A stretch of 64,000 nt of DNA from Plecoglossus altivelis. Its lineage: Eukaryota > Chordata > Actinopteri > Osmeriformes > Plecoglossidae. Under the pieces are notes generated by a model. The model saw nothing but the letters and a program-made list of their open reading frames with translations. It ran no database searches and was not told the origin of the DNA. Shown piece by piece: positions 1 through 12,744 of the stretch. A program made the translations under genes and the position numbers. The DNA is taken from positions 8,683,075-8,747,074 of the forward strand of contig BROE01000017.1 in assembly GCA_036571765.1 (NCBI GenBank), given 5' to 3'. Numbering within the stretch: the first letter of the stretch is position 1; each line of letters begins with the position of its first letter.

Positions 1-946
1 AGGTGATACCTTTCTAGCAAGAAACACCTTGTTAGGTGATATCTTTTAACAAGAAACACCTTGTTAGGTGATACCTTTTAACAAGAAACACCTTGTTAGG
101 TGATACCTTTTAACAAGAAACACCTTGTTAGGTGATACCTTTCTAGCAAGAAACACCTTGTTAGGTGATATCTTTTGAACAAGAAACACCTTGTTAGGTG
201 ATACCTTTTTAAACAAGAAACACCTTGTTAGGTGATACCTTTTTAAACAAGAAACACCTTGTTAGGTGATACCTTTCTAGCAAGAAACACCTTGTTAGGT
301 GATATCTTTCTAGCAAGAAACACCTTTTTAGGTGATATCTTTTTAAACAAGAAACACCTTATTAGGTGATACCTTTTTAAACAAGAAACACCTTGTTAGG
401 TGATACCTTTTTAAACAAGAAACACCTTGTTAGGTAATACCTTTCTAGCAAGAAACACCTTGTTAGGTGATACCTTTCTAGCAAGAAACACCTTGTTAGG
501 TGATATCTTTTGAACAAGAAACACCTTTTTAGGTGATATCTTTTGAACAAGAAACACCTTTTTAGGTGATATCTTTTTAAACAAGAAACACCTTATTAGG
601 TGATACCTTTTTAAACAAGAAACACCTTATTAGGTGATACCTTTCTAGCAAGAAACACCTTTTTAGGTGATACCTTTTTAAACAAGAAACACCTTGTTAG
701 GTGATATCTTTTAACAAGAAACACCTTGTTAGGTGATATCTTTTAACAAGAAACACCTTGTTAGGTGATATCTTTTAACAAGAAACACCTTGTTAGGTGA
801 TATCTTTCTAGCAAGAAACACCTTGTTAGGTGATATCTTTTTAAACAAGAAACACCTTATTAGGTGATACCTTTTTAAACAAGAAACACCTTGTTAGGTG
901 ATATCTTTTTAACCACAAAAACACCCTGTTAGGTGATACCTTTTTG
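1..946. repeat. 32-35 bp minisatellite, about 28 units, cut by window edge
   Basis: The unit reads AACACCTTGTTAGGTGATA, then CCTTT or TCTTT, then a short variable linker (CTAGC, TAAC, TTAAAC or TGAAC) and AAGAA. The linker variants set the length differences. Each unit contains CACCT-TGTT-AGGTG, a 5-bp inverted repeat with a 4-base loop, so every unit can fold into a small hairpin. A few units change the loop to TTTT or TATT. The array starts before base 1. Confidence 0.95.
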
Positions 947-1552
947 CCAAGCCATTGAGATGTGTGCCAGTGTTTTAGATGATTAAATATTATGGTAACA
1001 GTGAAACATCTGTGAGGTAGGGATGATGTTTTAGAGCTTAGAGAAGATTGTGTTATTTTCTTGATGTGACCTCTGTTTAGTCTGCTGTACTTCTCTGACA
1101 GCCAGACCTTGCTTTTAAAACCTTTTTTACAGTTAAATACTATGTAATCGTAACACATTTCTTGCAGGAAAAGGTTTTTCTGTAAAACATTTAGAATGCC
1201 AGTAAAGTAATGTTATGGACCATAGATTTAACTGTAAACGATCGTTTTCTCGTAAGGAAACTCCTATTAGCATGGGATCGTGTTACTTTAGAGTCACATA
1301 ATTTATCTTAAACTGTTGATTACTGCTTTCTCCATCTTGTTATCCCCATCTCATTTTCTCCATCAAAGGCACATTGCAACAGTTATCTCACAGGGTCACA
1401 TGACTCAAGGTCACATGACTCTCCCTCTGAATCTGTTGTCCAAGGCTTTTCTGTACAGATTTCCATTTTGCAGCGGATGCATATCATGAATAAAAATAGA
1501 TCTGTTTCTGTTTTGGGGAGGAATACTTGTCCTTCTCCCAGAAGCTCCACTC
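947..1552. other. unique AT-rich noncoding sequence
   Basis: No gene is seen. The only structure is a pair of TCACATGACTC motifs 15 bases apart at about 1394-1421 (CACATG E-box cores). Confidence 0.5.
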
Positions 1553-1828
1553 GAGAGAAAGGGAGGGAGAGAAAGAGAGAGAGAGGGAGAGAAGAAGGGA
1601 GAGAGAGAGAAAGAAAGAGAGACAGAGAGAAAGAGAAAGGGAGGGAGAGAGAGAAAGAGAGAGGGAGAGAGAGAAAGAGAAAGGGAGGGAGAGAAAGAAA
1701 GAGAGAGGGTGAGAGAGAGAAAGAGAAACGGAGGGAGATAAAGAAAGAAAGAGAGAGGGAGAGAGAGAGAAGGAGAGAGAGAAAGAGAAAGGGAGGGAGG
1801 GAGAGAGAGAAAGAGAGAGGGAGAGAGA
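1553..1828. repeat. polypurine (GAGA/GGGA/GAAA)n tract
   Basis: This is an almost pure purine run on the + strand with rare T or C interruptions. Overlapping frames in it encode only Arg/Glu/Lys or, on the other strand, Ser/Leu strings, and are not genes. Confidence 0.95.
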
Positions 1829-4800
1829 ATGGCCTTGTCTGTTTACTGCCTGATATATGGAATTTGTAATGCCAAACTTGACAGCAGACACAGCACTTCC
1901 AGTTAGAATCAGCCTTTGTTGGGCTTGTGGCTGGTTCATCTTAGCTCTCTGGCATAAGTGATTTTCTGACAAGGCTTATTTGATCACTGGAGAGCGACTG
2001 GTCACTGTGCTGGGGCAGGTCCAAGGTCAAGCTCTGTCAATGCAGGGTGTCAAGGCTGGGTTTACAGCTTTTGATTCGGTTTCAAGATTGTTTCATGAAA
2101 AGTTAACAGCGCCAGAAGTAGGCTACTTGGGGCCGTACTTTCAGAGGTTGCAGATGCCATGTTGAATTTCATTTGAAGTGAGAGAATCATAAAACCTTAA
2201 ACATGAAACAAACGTGGAATCTTACTGTAGATTGTGAAAATGTGATTGTAACACAGACACCCTAAGCGAGAACACCCTTCAGAAACGGTCTTGAAGCTAT
2301 TCTTACACTTACAAGATATCCCAGGGGACGTATTTCACGTTTAGAAAAGGAACATCATCTTCATCTGTTCTGCCTTGATGTTTTCGACTGATCCTGAGCT
2401 GTCGCTACGTGGTGACATTATTCACCTCTGACTCTTGTTCAGAGCAGATCTGGGTCGTCTGTGGGCTGCTCGCTATCTTTCCTTCCTCGGCAGCTGCCAT
2501 GCTGGCTCCAGAAACAGCAGAATTGATTTCATTCCACATCATCAGCGATGGATAATCGACCAAACCTATCTGCAATGCAGGAATCAATGTCGCATCCCAC
2601 GTCGACAATACACGCCACCACCGGGTGTTGGAAATGGGCTGTGCTCCAAACTGCTTATAGATTCTGCTTGGCATTCACAAGCAGATAGGATGGTGATGGT
2701 TTCAACACAGTACTGGAGGTGTGAGCTCTTAGGCTGTTTGGTGTGAGATGTTTCTGGCAGTAGTCAATGTTTGATGTGGGGGGTTTGGGGGACGGGCTAC
2801 AATACCTTCATGCTTTAAGCTCACTTATCTACCTTACCTTACTGTAGCTGGAGAGTCTTTTTTTTCTTCTTCTTTTTCTTTTAATCTGATGAAAATGACC
2901 GAAGTAGCACAGGGTTAATTGGTTTGCTGAAACGCATACATGTTTTTATTCATGTCTGGACTGTATGCTCAAAGGTTTATTATAAAAGGGAAGAAAGCTA
3001 ATTTCTTGATTGACACACCGGTTATGATGTTGACTTTAACTTGCTTCGCGTTCTACCTGTGAACTCATCATAATCCTTTTAATCCTATTTTCTTTCAATT
3101 ACTGGAACATTGATAGCATGTGGGGATTAAGACTAACTCAGTTGATTCTGGAAATGGTGTTTTACTGTAAATAAGGAAGTGGTCATGGCTTTAAAATTTA
3201 ACTGTCCCAACTGTCGTCCTAATGCGAAGCGTTCACATGGTGTTTCTACTGTGATGCAGACACTGTAGGTTCTGTAGGTTCTGTAGGTTTTGTGCTACTC
3301 ACAAATGCCAGATGATTTCTCATCCGTGTCCAAGTTCTCACATGGACAGTTTGTACATAGTTCGGCAAAAACAACAACAAACCCAAACATTAACGGTCGG
3401 TTACAAACAAGACATAATGACTAAATTAACGAATCGTCACAATTCCATCACGCCAGCTCGACCAATAGCAGAGCATGGTGTTTTATTTCTGAAGCTGATG
3501 TAGGTATGTGTGATTGGCTTAATCGATCCGTCTTCCCACTACTCTCCACAGTGACGTATGAAAATAAACAGTTAATAAAGAGATACACAATCACGCTTTG
3601 AGTTCGAGGGCAAATCTCATATTGTGAAGCTCTCAGACTTGCTCTCAAGGTTAATAGACTTCACATCACATAAAGCATCGGACGGTCAGAGCTCGTTCTG
3701 CTCAAAGTGACACAGAGTTAGGGAAAGTGGTTGTCACGGTAATGGTAGAGAAAGTTTGCCAACGGTAAATGTCATCCTTTCAAGTTGTAATAGAATCGCG
3801 CAACGCCTCATAGTAGAACTCTTCCTAACGCACATTTAAACACAGTCTGGCGGTTCAATTATTCGATCGACTTTTCTATTTATTAAGCATTTCTGATCTA
3901 TAAATAAATGAACGGATTTCGAAGATATCCTTGATAGTCTCATGGGACCACGGAAGGCCGTCTACGTAAACACAGCGTCAAAATGCTCATTCTTACTTTG
4001 CTCTTTGGACTCGTACTGAAGAATTAGTTTGTGTTCGAAATGCTCATCCTTATTTTGCTCGTTGGACTCGTTCTGAAGAATTCGTTTGTGTTCAGAAGTC
4101 TTTGTAATCTTCCTGCAGAGGGAAAAATGAAGAACTTCCTCTTCTAAGTGTGTCAGCAGCGTTTCACGCATTTAATTATCCTGCTAGACAGAGACAGCGA
4201 TTAGTTGTGAGGTAATGGCATAGTGGCGATGGAAAACACTCTTGTGTTAAAAAGGATGGACGTGTCAATCTGACTGTGTAACTCATACAGTATTTTCCAC
4301 AGATAAAGTTAATTCGAAAAATACTGTACTTAGAGCTCCATACTTGACAAGTTCACATGGGAGGATATTGAACATTTTGTAAGGTTCAAAACGGTCAGTA
4401 TGTTGGCCAACCATAACCTTTATATCATATCACTATTCTACACACAGGAAGTAAACACTGAATATATCCCAGAGTCTCCTGCTGCTTGTTATGTGAGAAA
4501 CTGAGGAAAGGATGTTGGATGAAATCGTGATGAAGTTGACCAAGTAATTCCACTCAGATGGCTATTTCCCTATCTTCCACTCTGATTAAATATGTATGAG
4601 CATGTCTGATGTTGATATTACTGGCCTATCTAAACACTGGAAGAATACACGGTCATTGTCGTACTTTAAACACACACCAAATATATTTTACCTTCCGTCT
4701 GTGTTTATTGGTATAGCTGAAATAGTTATTATTGTTTGACAACGTTGTGGTCAGTTGTACTTTAGTCCATAAAGGCTACGGAGAAATGAAATCCTTTTTT

Positions 4801-5604
4801 ATCTGCGTTCATCAAAATGTGGTTCCTTAAGTAAACGACTGGTCTTTTATCAAGTTGAACTCCTCAACTGAACAGGAAGCGAGCGTGAGACTTCAAATAT
4901 CTTACTAGGTCTTCCTGGGTTTTAGATTGTCTCGGTCCAGATCCATCTGAATGTGGTTCTTGCAAAAACCCAAACAGGAAAGCCAGTACAGACTATCAGC
5001 AAACTCACAGATCAACCAGAGACGAGCTGGTTCTGACTTTGACAGTCTCTCTAAGATCACGTACCGATCCTGTACGTCTACCATGATTCAGGCATTCAAA
5101 AAAACAGACATATTCAGAGAGATTGATTGCATCGAAAAGTAGTTTTCTGCTTTTCCTTCGGCACACGGACAATAGAGGTTTCTGTTTGCCTTTTCCCATC
5201 GTTTTACTCAAGCAATCAGTTCTTCTTGCAGGAAATGCACTTTGTGGGCTTTTGACTAATGGTCATTCATTTCCTGTGAAGAGACACACTTCCTGTCAAC
5301 ATCCAATCTCTCATAATTGACACTGTGAAAATTCGAAAATCAGTTGTTCCTAGTATTTCAACAGAACATAACTCTCGATTCAAGTTGACTTAAAATAGAT
5401 TTCCACCCACAGTTTCGATTCCAAATCTGTGAACATCCTGCTGAACCTGTCTGGCGCTTGGAGGGTTTGGTTTGGTGTTTAAGTGTCTGGTTTCTACATT
5501 GGTGTTTTTCCTCTATTTGTCTTTATCCTGGACCTCTGGACCTCAGCAACCCTCATAATGTCCCAGGTTGGGTTCACCAGGAGCTGATTACGGTTGCTAC
5601 TGTT
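1829..5604. other. unique noncoding stretch
   Basis: I see no exon, RNA gene or transposon that I can name. Short frames on both strands at about 2405-2746 overlap each other and match no family I know. There is a 10-bp CTGTAGGTT-type triplet repeat at about 3263-3292 and a 57-bp duplication at 3981-4094 (separate entry). Confidence 0.45.
3981..4094. repeat. 57-bp direct tandem duplication (two diverged copies)
   Basis: Copies start at AAATGCTCAT at 3981 and 4038. They differ at several positions. The period is a multiple of three, so a minus-strand frame shows two related 19-residue blocks, but the differences change several amino acids, which argues against coding selection. Confidence 0.85.
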
Positions 5605-5820
5605 TTGTGAGTGTGTGTTTGTGAGTGTGTGTGTGTGTGTGTGTGAGTGTGAGTGTGTTTGTGAGTGTGTGTGTGTGTGAGTGTGTGTGTGTGTGTGTTT
5701 GTGAGCGTGTGTGTGAGTGTGTTTGTCAGTGTGTGTTTGTGAGTGTGTGAGTGTGTGTTTGTGAGTGTGTGTTTGTAAGTGTCTGTGTGTGTGTGTGTGT
5801 GCGCGCGTGTGCCTGTGTGG
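5605..5820. repeat. (GT)n / GTGAGTGTGTGTTT compound microsatellite
   Basis: This is GT-rich DNA with regular GTGA and TTTGTGA interruptions, ending in GTGCGCGCGTGTGCCTGTG. The long minus-strand Thr/His frames are repeat artefacts. Confidence 0.95.
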
Positions 5821-5889
5821 GGTGGAATCAAATTTCAAGACATTAGTGTGTATACTGACTTATCAGAGACAGCATAGTACCCACATACT

Positions 5890-5999
5890 TCACTCAGGTA
5901 GACGTACATATACTAAAAAAGTACTTCAGTCAAAGTACTGAAGTACTGATTACACTTCCACAAGTGGAAGCTCTTGTGTGCACTTAAGTAAAAGTCAAA
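5890..5999. repeat. AGTACT-rich dispersed element remnant with inverted repeats
   Basis: The sequence carries AGTACTTCAG at 5920-5929 and its exact inverse CTGAAGTACT at 5938-5947, then CTTCCAC and GTGGAAG at 5955-5970, then CACTTAAGTAAAAGTCA. AGTAAAAGTACT-rich units of this type are common interspersed repeats in teleosts. I cannot name the family. Confidence 0.5.
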
Positions 6000-6200
6000 T
6001 AAAATCAAACTTTATTTGTATAGTCCTTTTTACAAGTTATGTCACAGAGCTTCACATACGCCCACAGAACTGCTCCTCAACCAACCTAAACCCTCAAGGA
6101 AGACCAGGAAAAAGTCCCTGAAAAACTCACTAGTGGATATATAAGGAAGAAACCTGGGAGGGGTAATTCAGTGAAGGATCCCTTCCTCCAGAGACAGAGT
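6000..6200. mobile_element. teleost TTTATTTGTATAG-type dispersed repeat
   Basis: The sequence AAACTTTATTTGTATAG, then CACAGAGCTTCACA, AAGGAAGACCAGGAAAAAG, AGGAAGAAACCTGGGAGG and GATCCCTTCCTCC follows the order of a very common fish interspersed repeat. It has no coding capacity, and the family assignment is left open. Confidence 0.6.
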
Positions 6201-6604
6201 AAACAGTTAAACTAAACATTACTACTTCCTGTTTTGGTGTCATGATAGTAACTGGATATCATAACATATTCATACATTTAAAAAACTTTCTTTTTTACCT
6301 TTTAAATGGTACCTTTTAGATTTTTTTTCTCCAAAACGTTGTTTTTCAACCTTTAGAAAGTTCTATAGTTCCAACTACAAATCAACAGTAGCTTCCTGGC
6401 TCACCTCAGCATCTAATGACATCTCAACAAGCAGAAACTCAATTATAATAACGTCCCTTTAATTTGTTTAAAGCTAAATATCTCTCCCGACCTCACCAAC
6501 TATTAGTGAATACACTGCAGCTCTGAAAACACTAGCAGGTGAGAGCTTCAATCTTATTACGCTGCGGGGGAAGAGTCTGGCAGAGGAGGTACCAGAGTTT
6601 CTTT
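6201..6604. other. unique AT-rich noncoding sequence
   Basis: I see nothing that can be named here. Confidence 0.4.
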
Positions 6605-6845
6605 AAGTTCAAGTTTCAAGTTTATTTATAAAGCACATTTAAAAACAATGTGTGTTGTACCAAAGTGCTGTACAATATTACACCAAGATATAAAAGATAA
6701 TAAAACTAATACATAGGATCACGTATAAAACATGCAGGGTAAACCATAAACCACACAAAATGCCTTTTAAATTCAGTCGACACTACAGGCTAAAGAAAAT
6801 AAATGAGTCTTTAAACTAGATTTAAGAGTGTCCAAAGTGGGTTTC
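6605..6845. mobile_element. teleost TTTATTTATAAAGCAC-type dispersed repeat
   Basis: TTTCAAGTTTATTTATAAAG, ACCAAAGTGCTGTACAA and AATAAATGAGTCTTTAAAC with AGATTTAAGAGT occur in the order seen in a second common teleost interspersed repeat. The copy is diverged and noncoding. Confidence 0.55.
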
Positions 6846-8728
6846 TTGTAATCACATGCAGTTTACATGCTTCAAGACAGCTACTGACCTCTCCAAACCC
6901 TTTCCAGCGAGAATATAAGAATCGGAACAAATGTTCTCCAGTTCAGACAGGAACCTGGATGAACCCTCTACTTTCCAAACATCCAGTAACCATCCCTTGT
7001 GCAGTTTCTGTGGACAAGCCCTCGATCGATATCCTCCACCGCCGAAATTTCTACCTTGTGAACTAACGAGAGAAGTGCAGAGTAACACCTTCCTATGTTT
7101 GAATGAGAAGTTGAATTATGACAGAATAACATTCCTGTTTGTGTTTCTGCCAGGTGCTCCTTCTGCCCATGTGGGATCATTTTTCCTCCCCTCTTAGTTG
7201 TAATTGAGACAGACATCTCAAACTTAGTGGTACACAATGACAGTCAGGTTAAATTACCAACTGCAATCGAATCCGTACTCCGAATCTATAGAGGGTTAAT
7301 TGTGGGGCCTGTTCAAATTGAATGAGCATTTTAACCTACGACCTTTCCTCATAATTCAAGGAAATCCACTCCGCCAGAACACAGACACAGACTTCTGATC
7401 AATACCGAGTGCACCTGCCTCCCATCTTGTCATCTCAGACCAGACAGAGGAGATGACCAAACAAGGCTGATTTTGTTTGTGTGGTAAAGAAAAGACATGT
7501 TGTACCAGGTACTCTCGTTACAGCCCCTGACTTCACACTGTTTGGTGTAACGTGTTTATTTACAATTATAATGCAATTGTATGGTGTGCAGTGTGCATTT
7601 TGACATGAATGCAATAGTTAAATAGAGAGGAGGGGCTTGACATCGAATAACATGTTCAGTTTATGCGTTGGTTGACACGCAAATGTGTTTTAAAGTATGA
7701 AGGTGACGCCTGATTTATGGATTATAACTCCATTAGAGCAGTATAGTCATTTGTGCTGTGTACCAGTTCCCACAGTCCACACATGTAGTTTGACGTTGAG
7801 ACACAGAGAGGTTTTGAAATATGACACTTTCACAGTGAATGACACGAAATGCTGTTTTTAGAAAACGTTCGAAAATTCAAAGAGAGGGGAGCTTTTTGCT
7901 ATTAACCTGCTGAAACTCATCATCGCCAGTTTAAACTTCATGCCAGAAAGACAAAGCCATCCTGTTTCACCAGACTCATATTAGACAGCAAATCCTGAAC
8001 CGAAATAAGAGACTGTTTTAGCATGATCTCTGTTTCTATTAATTTCTTGAATTAGAATCTCGAATGGTTGGCACTGTGAACCATATAAAGCTCCATTTTA
8101 ATAACACATTTTCATTTTGAGGCAAGAGAAGGATATTGGTCACACTGCCTAGTTAATTTCAAGCAAGGTTAAAAGGATTACGATGATAGACTTTTCGCAT
8201 TGAACCGACAAGCAGGCTACTTGGAGAAAATACTGGAAACCTGTCAGACGAAATGTTGTGGCCAAGCATCAGTCCTGTTTTACATACGCATGCCTTGGAA
8301 ACATAACGTCATTTACTTTCACACAATAGAGAACGATGCTAGGCTAGCTGCTAGCGGACGTCAAACCAACATGGTTGTATTATTAAGGAATGTTTTTCTT
8401 TTGTCGACTGTACGAAAAGCAAAAGTTCACATGAGTTCTGCCAGACAAATCGAAGCAATTATCTTTTCCCGCAAATAAAGAGACCTTCATCTAAAACCTG
8501 ACCTGCAGTAGACATTGACCCCATGACCTGCGTAGCCGTGGTAACTGTATACGAGATGGTTGCCCGGGGTGACAGTGGGAGGGTGCATTGGGATAATACT
8601 TTGGCTGCTACTCTCTAAGTTGCAAAGGTCAGGAACTTGCCATGACCCTTTTTGGTTCAATAAACCTGTCATTATAACAAGTGGAATATGGCTGGAGATG
8701 AATTCCTCTGAAGTGCTCTTGCCGTCCG
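6846..8728. other. unique noncoding stretch
   Basis: No exon, RNA gene or transposon is recognised. Frames of up to about 90 codons occur on both strands at chance length and without domains. Confidence 0.45.
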
Positions 8729-8912
8729 TTTGTCTGACCGACTGTCTGTCTGTCTGTCTGTCTGTCTGTCTTTCTGTCTGTCTATGTCTAACTGTCTGTC
8801 TGTGTCTAGCTGTTTGTCTGTCTGTCTGTCTCTCTGTCTGTGTCTAGCTGGCTGTCTATGTCTAGCTGTATGTCTGTCTGTCTGTCTGTCTCTCTGTCTG
8901 TCTGTGTCTAGC

Positions 8913-8945
<33 letters not shown>

Positions 8946-9296
8946 GTCTGTCTGTCTTTCTGGCTGTCTGTCTTTCTGTCTGTCTCTCTGTCTGTCTGTC
9001 TTTCTGTCTGTGTCTAGCTGGCTGTCTGTGTCTAGCTGTATGTCTGTCTATGTCTAACTGTCTGTCTGTGTCTAGCTGTCTGTCTATCTGTCTGTCTCTC
9101 TGTCTGTCTGTCTGTCTTTCTGTCTGTGTCTAGCTGTCTGTCTGTGTCTAGCTGTATGTCTGTCTATGTCTAACTGTCTGTCTGTGTCTAGCTGTCTGTC
9201 TGTCTGTCTCTCTGTCTGTCTGTCTGTCTGTGTCTAGCTGTCTGTCTGTGTCTAGCTGTATGTCTGTCTATGTCTCACTGTCTGTCTGTGTCTAGC

Positions 9297-9347
<51 letters not shown>

Positions 9348-9384
9348 GTCTAGCTGGCTGTCTGTGTCTAGCTGTATGTCTGCC

Positions 9385-9431
<47 letters not shown>

Positions 9432-9664
9432 GTCTAGCTGTCTCTCTGTCTGTCTGTCTGTCTGTGTCTAGCTCTCAGTCTGTGTCTAGCTGTCTGTCTG
9501 TCTCTGACTGTCTCTCTGACTGCCTGTCTTTCACCCTGTCTGTTTTTCTGTCTCTCTCACTGACTCTCTCTGTCTTTCTGAATGCCTCTCACTGTCTCTC
9601 TCTTGCTGTCTCTTACTGACTGTCTCTGTCTATCTGTCTACACCCACACACACAGACACACAGC
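8729..9664. repeat. (TCTG)n array with CTAG-marked higher-order repeat
   Basis: TCTG tetranucleotides are interrupted by TGTCTAGCTG and TATGTCTAACTG blocks. From about 9020 to 9300 the block series GTGTCTAGCTGTATGTC then TATGTCTAACTG recurs about every 104 bases, giving a higher-order layer. The array decays into CTCT-rich DNA and a short CA tail. Leu/Ser/Cys frames inside it are artefacts. Confidence 0.95.
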
Positions 9665-10544
9665 TATTTTTCATTGTTGACCAAAGGTTGAGGCTTGACA
9701 AATTTCCCCATTATGAGGCAGGTCAGAACTACAGCCAGGCGCCCTGTTTCTCGAAAGAAAAGACGTGGATTACTATCATCTTAATTCCCCATTATCTCCA
9801 CACCTTCCGACTGCCAGGATAATGATCAGGTTGTGACTGTTGTTCAAGAGACCAACAGGGCGACAAAAAGGGCTTGTCGACTGCAGACAGAACATCAACG
9901 ACACACCAGCATGGTGACTCTTAAAAACTCAATTGTGTTCCAACCAGCACGGTTAAATCAAGTTATTTAATTTGACACAAATTGCCGAAGACATACTTTT
10001 AATTCTTCGTTAGTTTCCCCTCCGATGGAGGCCAGAGCTTATTTACATCCCTTTGTTAGTCAGATATTTCATTTTAGAGATGGATATGTCTCCAGCTGGT
10101 TTCTAGATTGCTTGTCTTGCATCCTGCTGTTGTTTTTTGTTGTTACTGGTTCTAGTTCTTTGCAAAGTCCCAGAGCCTACCTGATGCCCTACCAGACCGA
10201 CACACAGGTCGATATTAATAGAGAAGGGGTATGAACGTATAAGCAACGATCAGGAGCAGGTCCAAGGACAAGCAATCAATTTATCCATTTTAATCCGTCC
10301 ATCCCAGACGTGTTTGAATGCTTGTTGCTACATACAAACTAACTGATCGCAGAAAGCTAATCCCTTATTAACCATATCTCTGTTTTTAACACACCTCCCA
10401 AAGACACTTTTTATTGGAAAAATAATACGATCTGACACAAACTGCTGAATCGATACAGAAATATCACGTTTACTAGTGTTTGATTATATTACCTTATACC
10501 GTATATGATAGGAATTCCTTCCAAATCTTCCACATACGTAGTAC
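9665..10544. other. unique noncoding stretch
   Basis: I see no recognisable gene or repeat. Confidence 0.45.
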
Positions 10545-10752
10545 TGCCCTTGAGCAAGGCACCGAACCCCCAATTGCTTCCCGGGCGCTGGAGCAATAGC
10601 TGCCCACTGCTCTGGGTGTATGTTCACTGTGTGTGTGTGTGGTTGCCCACTATTCACTACTGTGTGTGCACTTGGATGGGTTAAAATGCACAGGTAAAAT
10701 TTCAGGTATGGGTAACCATACTTGACAATACATCACTTCACTTCACTTCACT
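10545..10752 (+). mobile_element. L2-type LINE 3'-end fragment
   Basis: CCTTGAGCAAGGCACCGAAC, CCCCCAATTGCTTCCCGGGC, TGCCCACTGCTCTGGGTG, ATGGGTTAAAATGCACAGG and a short (ACTTC)n tail match the widespread 3'-terminal sequence of teleost L2-like LINEs. It is 5'-truncated and has no reverse transcriptase, so it is a dead copy. The end is set by the CACTTCACTTCACTTCACT tail. Confidence 0.7.
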
Positions 10753-11174
10753 ATGGTCCATTCAATTTTGATTGACCAATCTTGTCTGAGGCAAATGGGG
10801 TTTCAGAGGTTTCATCCATGTTTCCAAGCCCTCACACAACAGGATATGAGCTGCATCTTTTATCCTGTTCTCAATCCAGTCTTCCTTCTACCTCTTACTA
10901 ACGGTCAAGGTTTGCAGCACAATCGCAAGGGAGATACAACTCTGCTGAGGCAAAGCGTCAGTCAAGGATTGATTTTAGGAGAATAATTCCTGTAACTATT
11001 AAAAGATCATGTTACAGCATGCTGTAATATGTTGTGACGGCGTGCGGTATAGATGGAGGTATCACGTTAAACGCATACGCAATCACACAGTTATCTTGAT
11101 TTTAGACGGTGAAGCCATTTTCCAAAACTCTTCTCTAAGAGTGAAATGTTTTGGTGTTTTCTGGTGTTTTTTGT
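10753..11174. other. unique noncoding stretch
   Basis: I see nothing that can be named. An open frame of 77 codons has no recognisable domain. Confidence 0.4.
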
Positions 11175-12246
11175 CAGCTGTCAGGGTGGACATGAGGCTG
11201 TCCTGGTAGGTTCACAGTTAATGGGGCTGTCAGGGTGGACATGAGGCTGTCCTGGTAGGTTCACAGTTAATGGGGCTGTCAGGGTGGAGGCTGCCCTGGT
11301 AGGTTCACAGTTCCTGGGGCTGGCCGGGTGGAGGCTGTCCTGGTACGTTCACAGTTCCTGGGGTTGTCAGGGTGGACATGAGGCTGTCCTGGTAGGTTCA
11401 CAGTTAATGGGGCTGTCAGGGTGGACATGAGGCTGTCCTGGTAGGTTCACAGATAATGGGGCTGGGAGGGTGGAGGCTGTCCTGGTAGGTTCACAGTTAA
11501 TGGGGCTGGGAGGGTGGAGGCTGTCCTGGTAGGTTCACTGTTCCTGGGGCTGGAAGGGTGGAGGCTGCCCTGGTAGGTCCACAGTTCCTGGGGTTGTCAG
11601 GGTGGACATGAGGCTGTCCTGGTAGGTTCACAGTTCCTTGGGTTGTCAGGGTGGACATGAGGCTGTCCTGGTAGGTTCACAGTTCCTGGGGCTGGCAGGG
11701 TGGACATGAGGCTGTCCTGGTAGGTTCACAGTTAATGGGGCTGGCAGGGTGGACATGAGGCTGCCCTGGTAGGTTCACAGTTCCTGGGGCTGGCCGGGTG
11801 GAGGCTGTCCTGGTAGGTTCACAGTTCCTGGGGTTGTCAGGGTGGACATGAGGCTGTCCTGGTAGGTTCACAGTTCCTGGGGTTGTCAGGGTGGACATGA
11901 GGCTGTCCTGGTAGGTTCACAGTTCCTGGGGCTGTCAGGGTGGAGGCTGCCCTGGTAGGTTCACAGTTCCTGGGGTTGTCAGGGTGGACGTGAGGCTGCC
12001 CTGGTAGGTTCACAGTTCCTGGGGTTGTCAGGGTGGAGGCTGTCCTGGTAGGTTCACAGTTCCTGGGGCTGGAAGGGTGGAGGCTGTCCTGGTAGGTTCA
12101 CAGTTCCTGGGGTTGTCAGGGTGGAAATGAGGCTGTCCTGGTAGGTTCACAGTTCCTGGGGCTGGCAGGGTAGAGGCTGTCCTGGTACGTTCACAGTTCC
12201 TGGGGCTGGCAGGGTGGAAATGAGGCTGCCTTGGTATGTTCACAGC
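11175..12246. repeat. 44/49-bp minisatellite
   Basis: Units are built from CTGTCAGGGTGG, an optional ACATG, AGGCTGTCCTGGTAGGTTC, and ACAGTT followed by AATGGGG or CCTGGGG. The optional ACATG gives the 49- and 44-base forms. More than 20 units are present with scattered point variants (CTGTC/CTGGC/CTGGAA, TCCTGG/CCCTGG). Pro/Thr-rich minus-strand frames are artefacts. Confidence 0.95.
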
Positions 12247-12744
12247 ATGAAGAAGGTTTGCTGCTCTTGCCAGATGGTGTTAGACGACACCACAGACCCA
12301 GACCATGCTGCTCTCTCTTCAGATGACGTTGAGGTTGCAACGCTCCATTAATCCAATCCTGCCTGGAGGGGGGCAGTCGGGCTGATACAGGACAGTGTTT
12401 GACTCACGATACGACATCTGCCGATATTTTCTCATCGTCTCCGCCTTACGTCAGACACGTTACATTAGCCGGTCCCAGAGGTTACAGGTGTAGGGTTTTC
12501 CACATCAGCCTTGCCTGTGTGTCGTTCCCGACAGTGTTTAGATGAGGCCTCGCAGACCTCAGGCTGTCGAGAAGAACAACATGCCGTGGCAATGTTGTCA
12601 GGGGAGTACGGAGAAGAGCAGGGGGCCTCAAGGTTATTGATTTACTATTAACATGCTCCTCTAAAAGCTTGGCATCACAGACTCCAGTGCTTTACAACTG
12701 AGAAGAACCTTGGCTGAAAGAATACGTAATGGAACTTGGAAGTA
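12247..12744. other. unique noncoding stretch
   Basis: I see no gene or named repeat. Confidence 0.4.

Noticed and set aside
1..946. CRISPR-like array at the left edge
   Set aside because: Spacing is regular but the linkers are 5-7 bases of a few recurring types, not unique spacers, and the context is a fish genome; it is a minisatellite.
3962..4171. Minus-strand frame with two 19-residue repeats
   Set aside because: The repeat is a 57-bp DNA duplication and the copies differ mostly at amino-acid-changing sites, so there is no sign of coding constraint.
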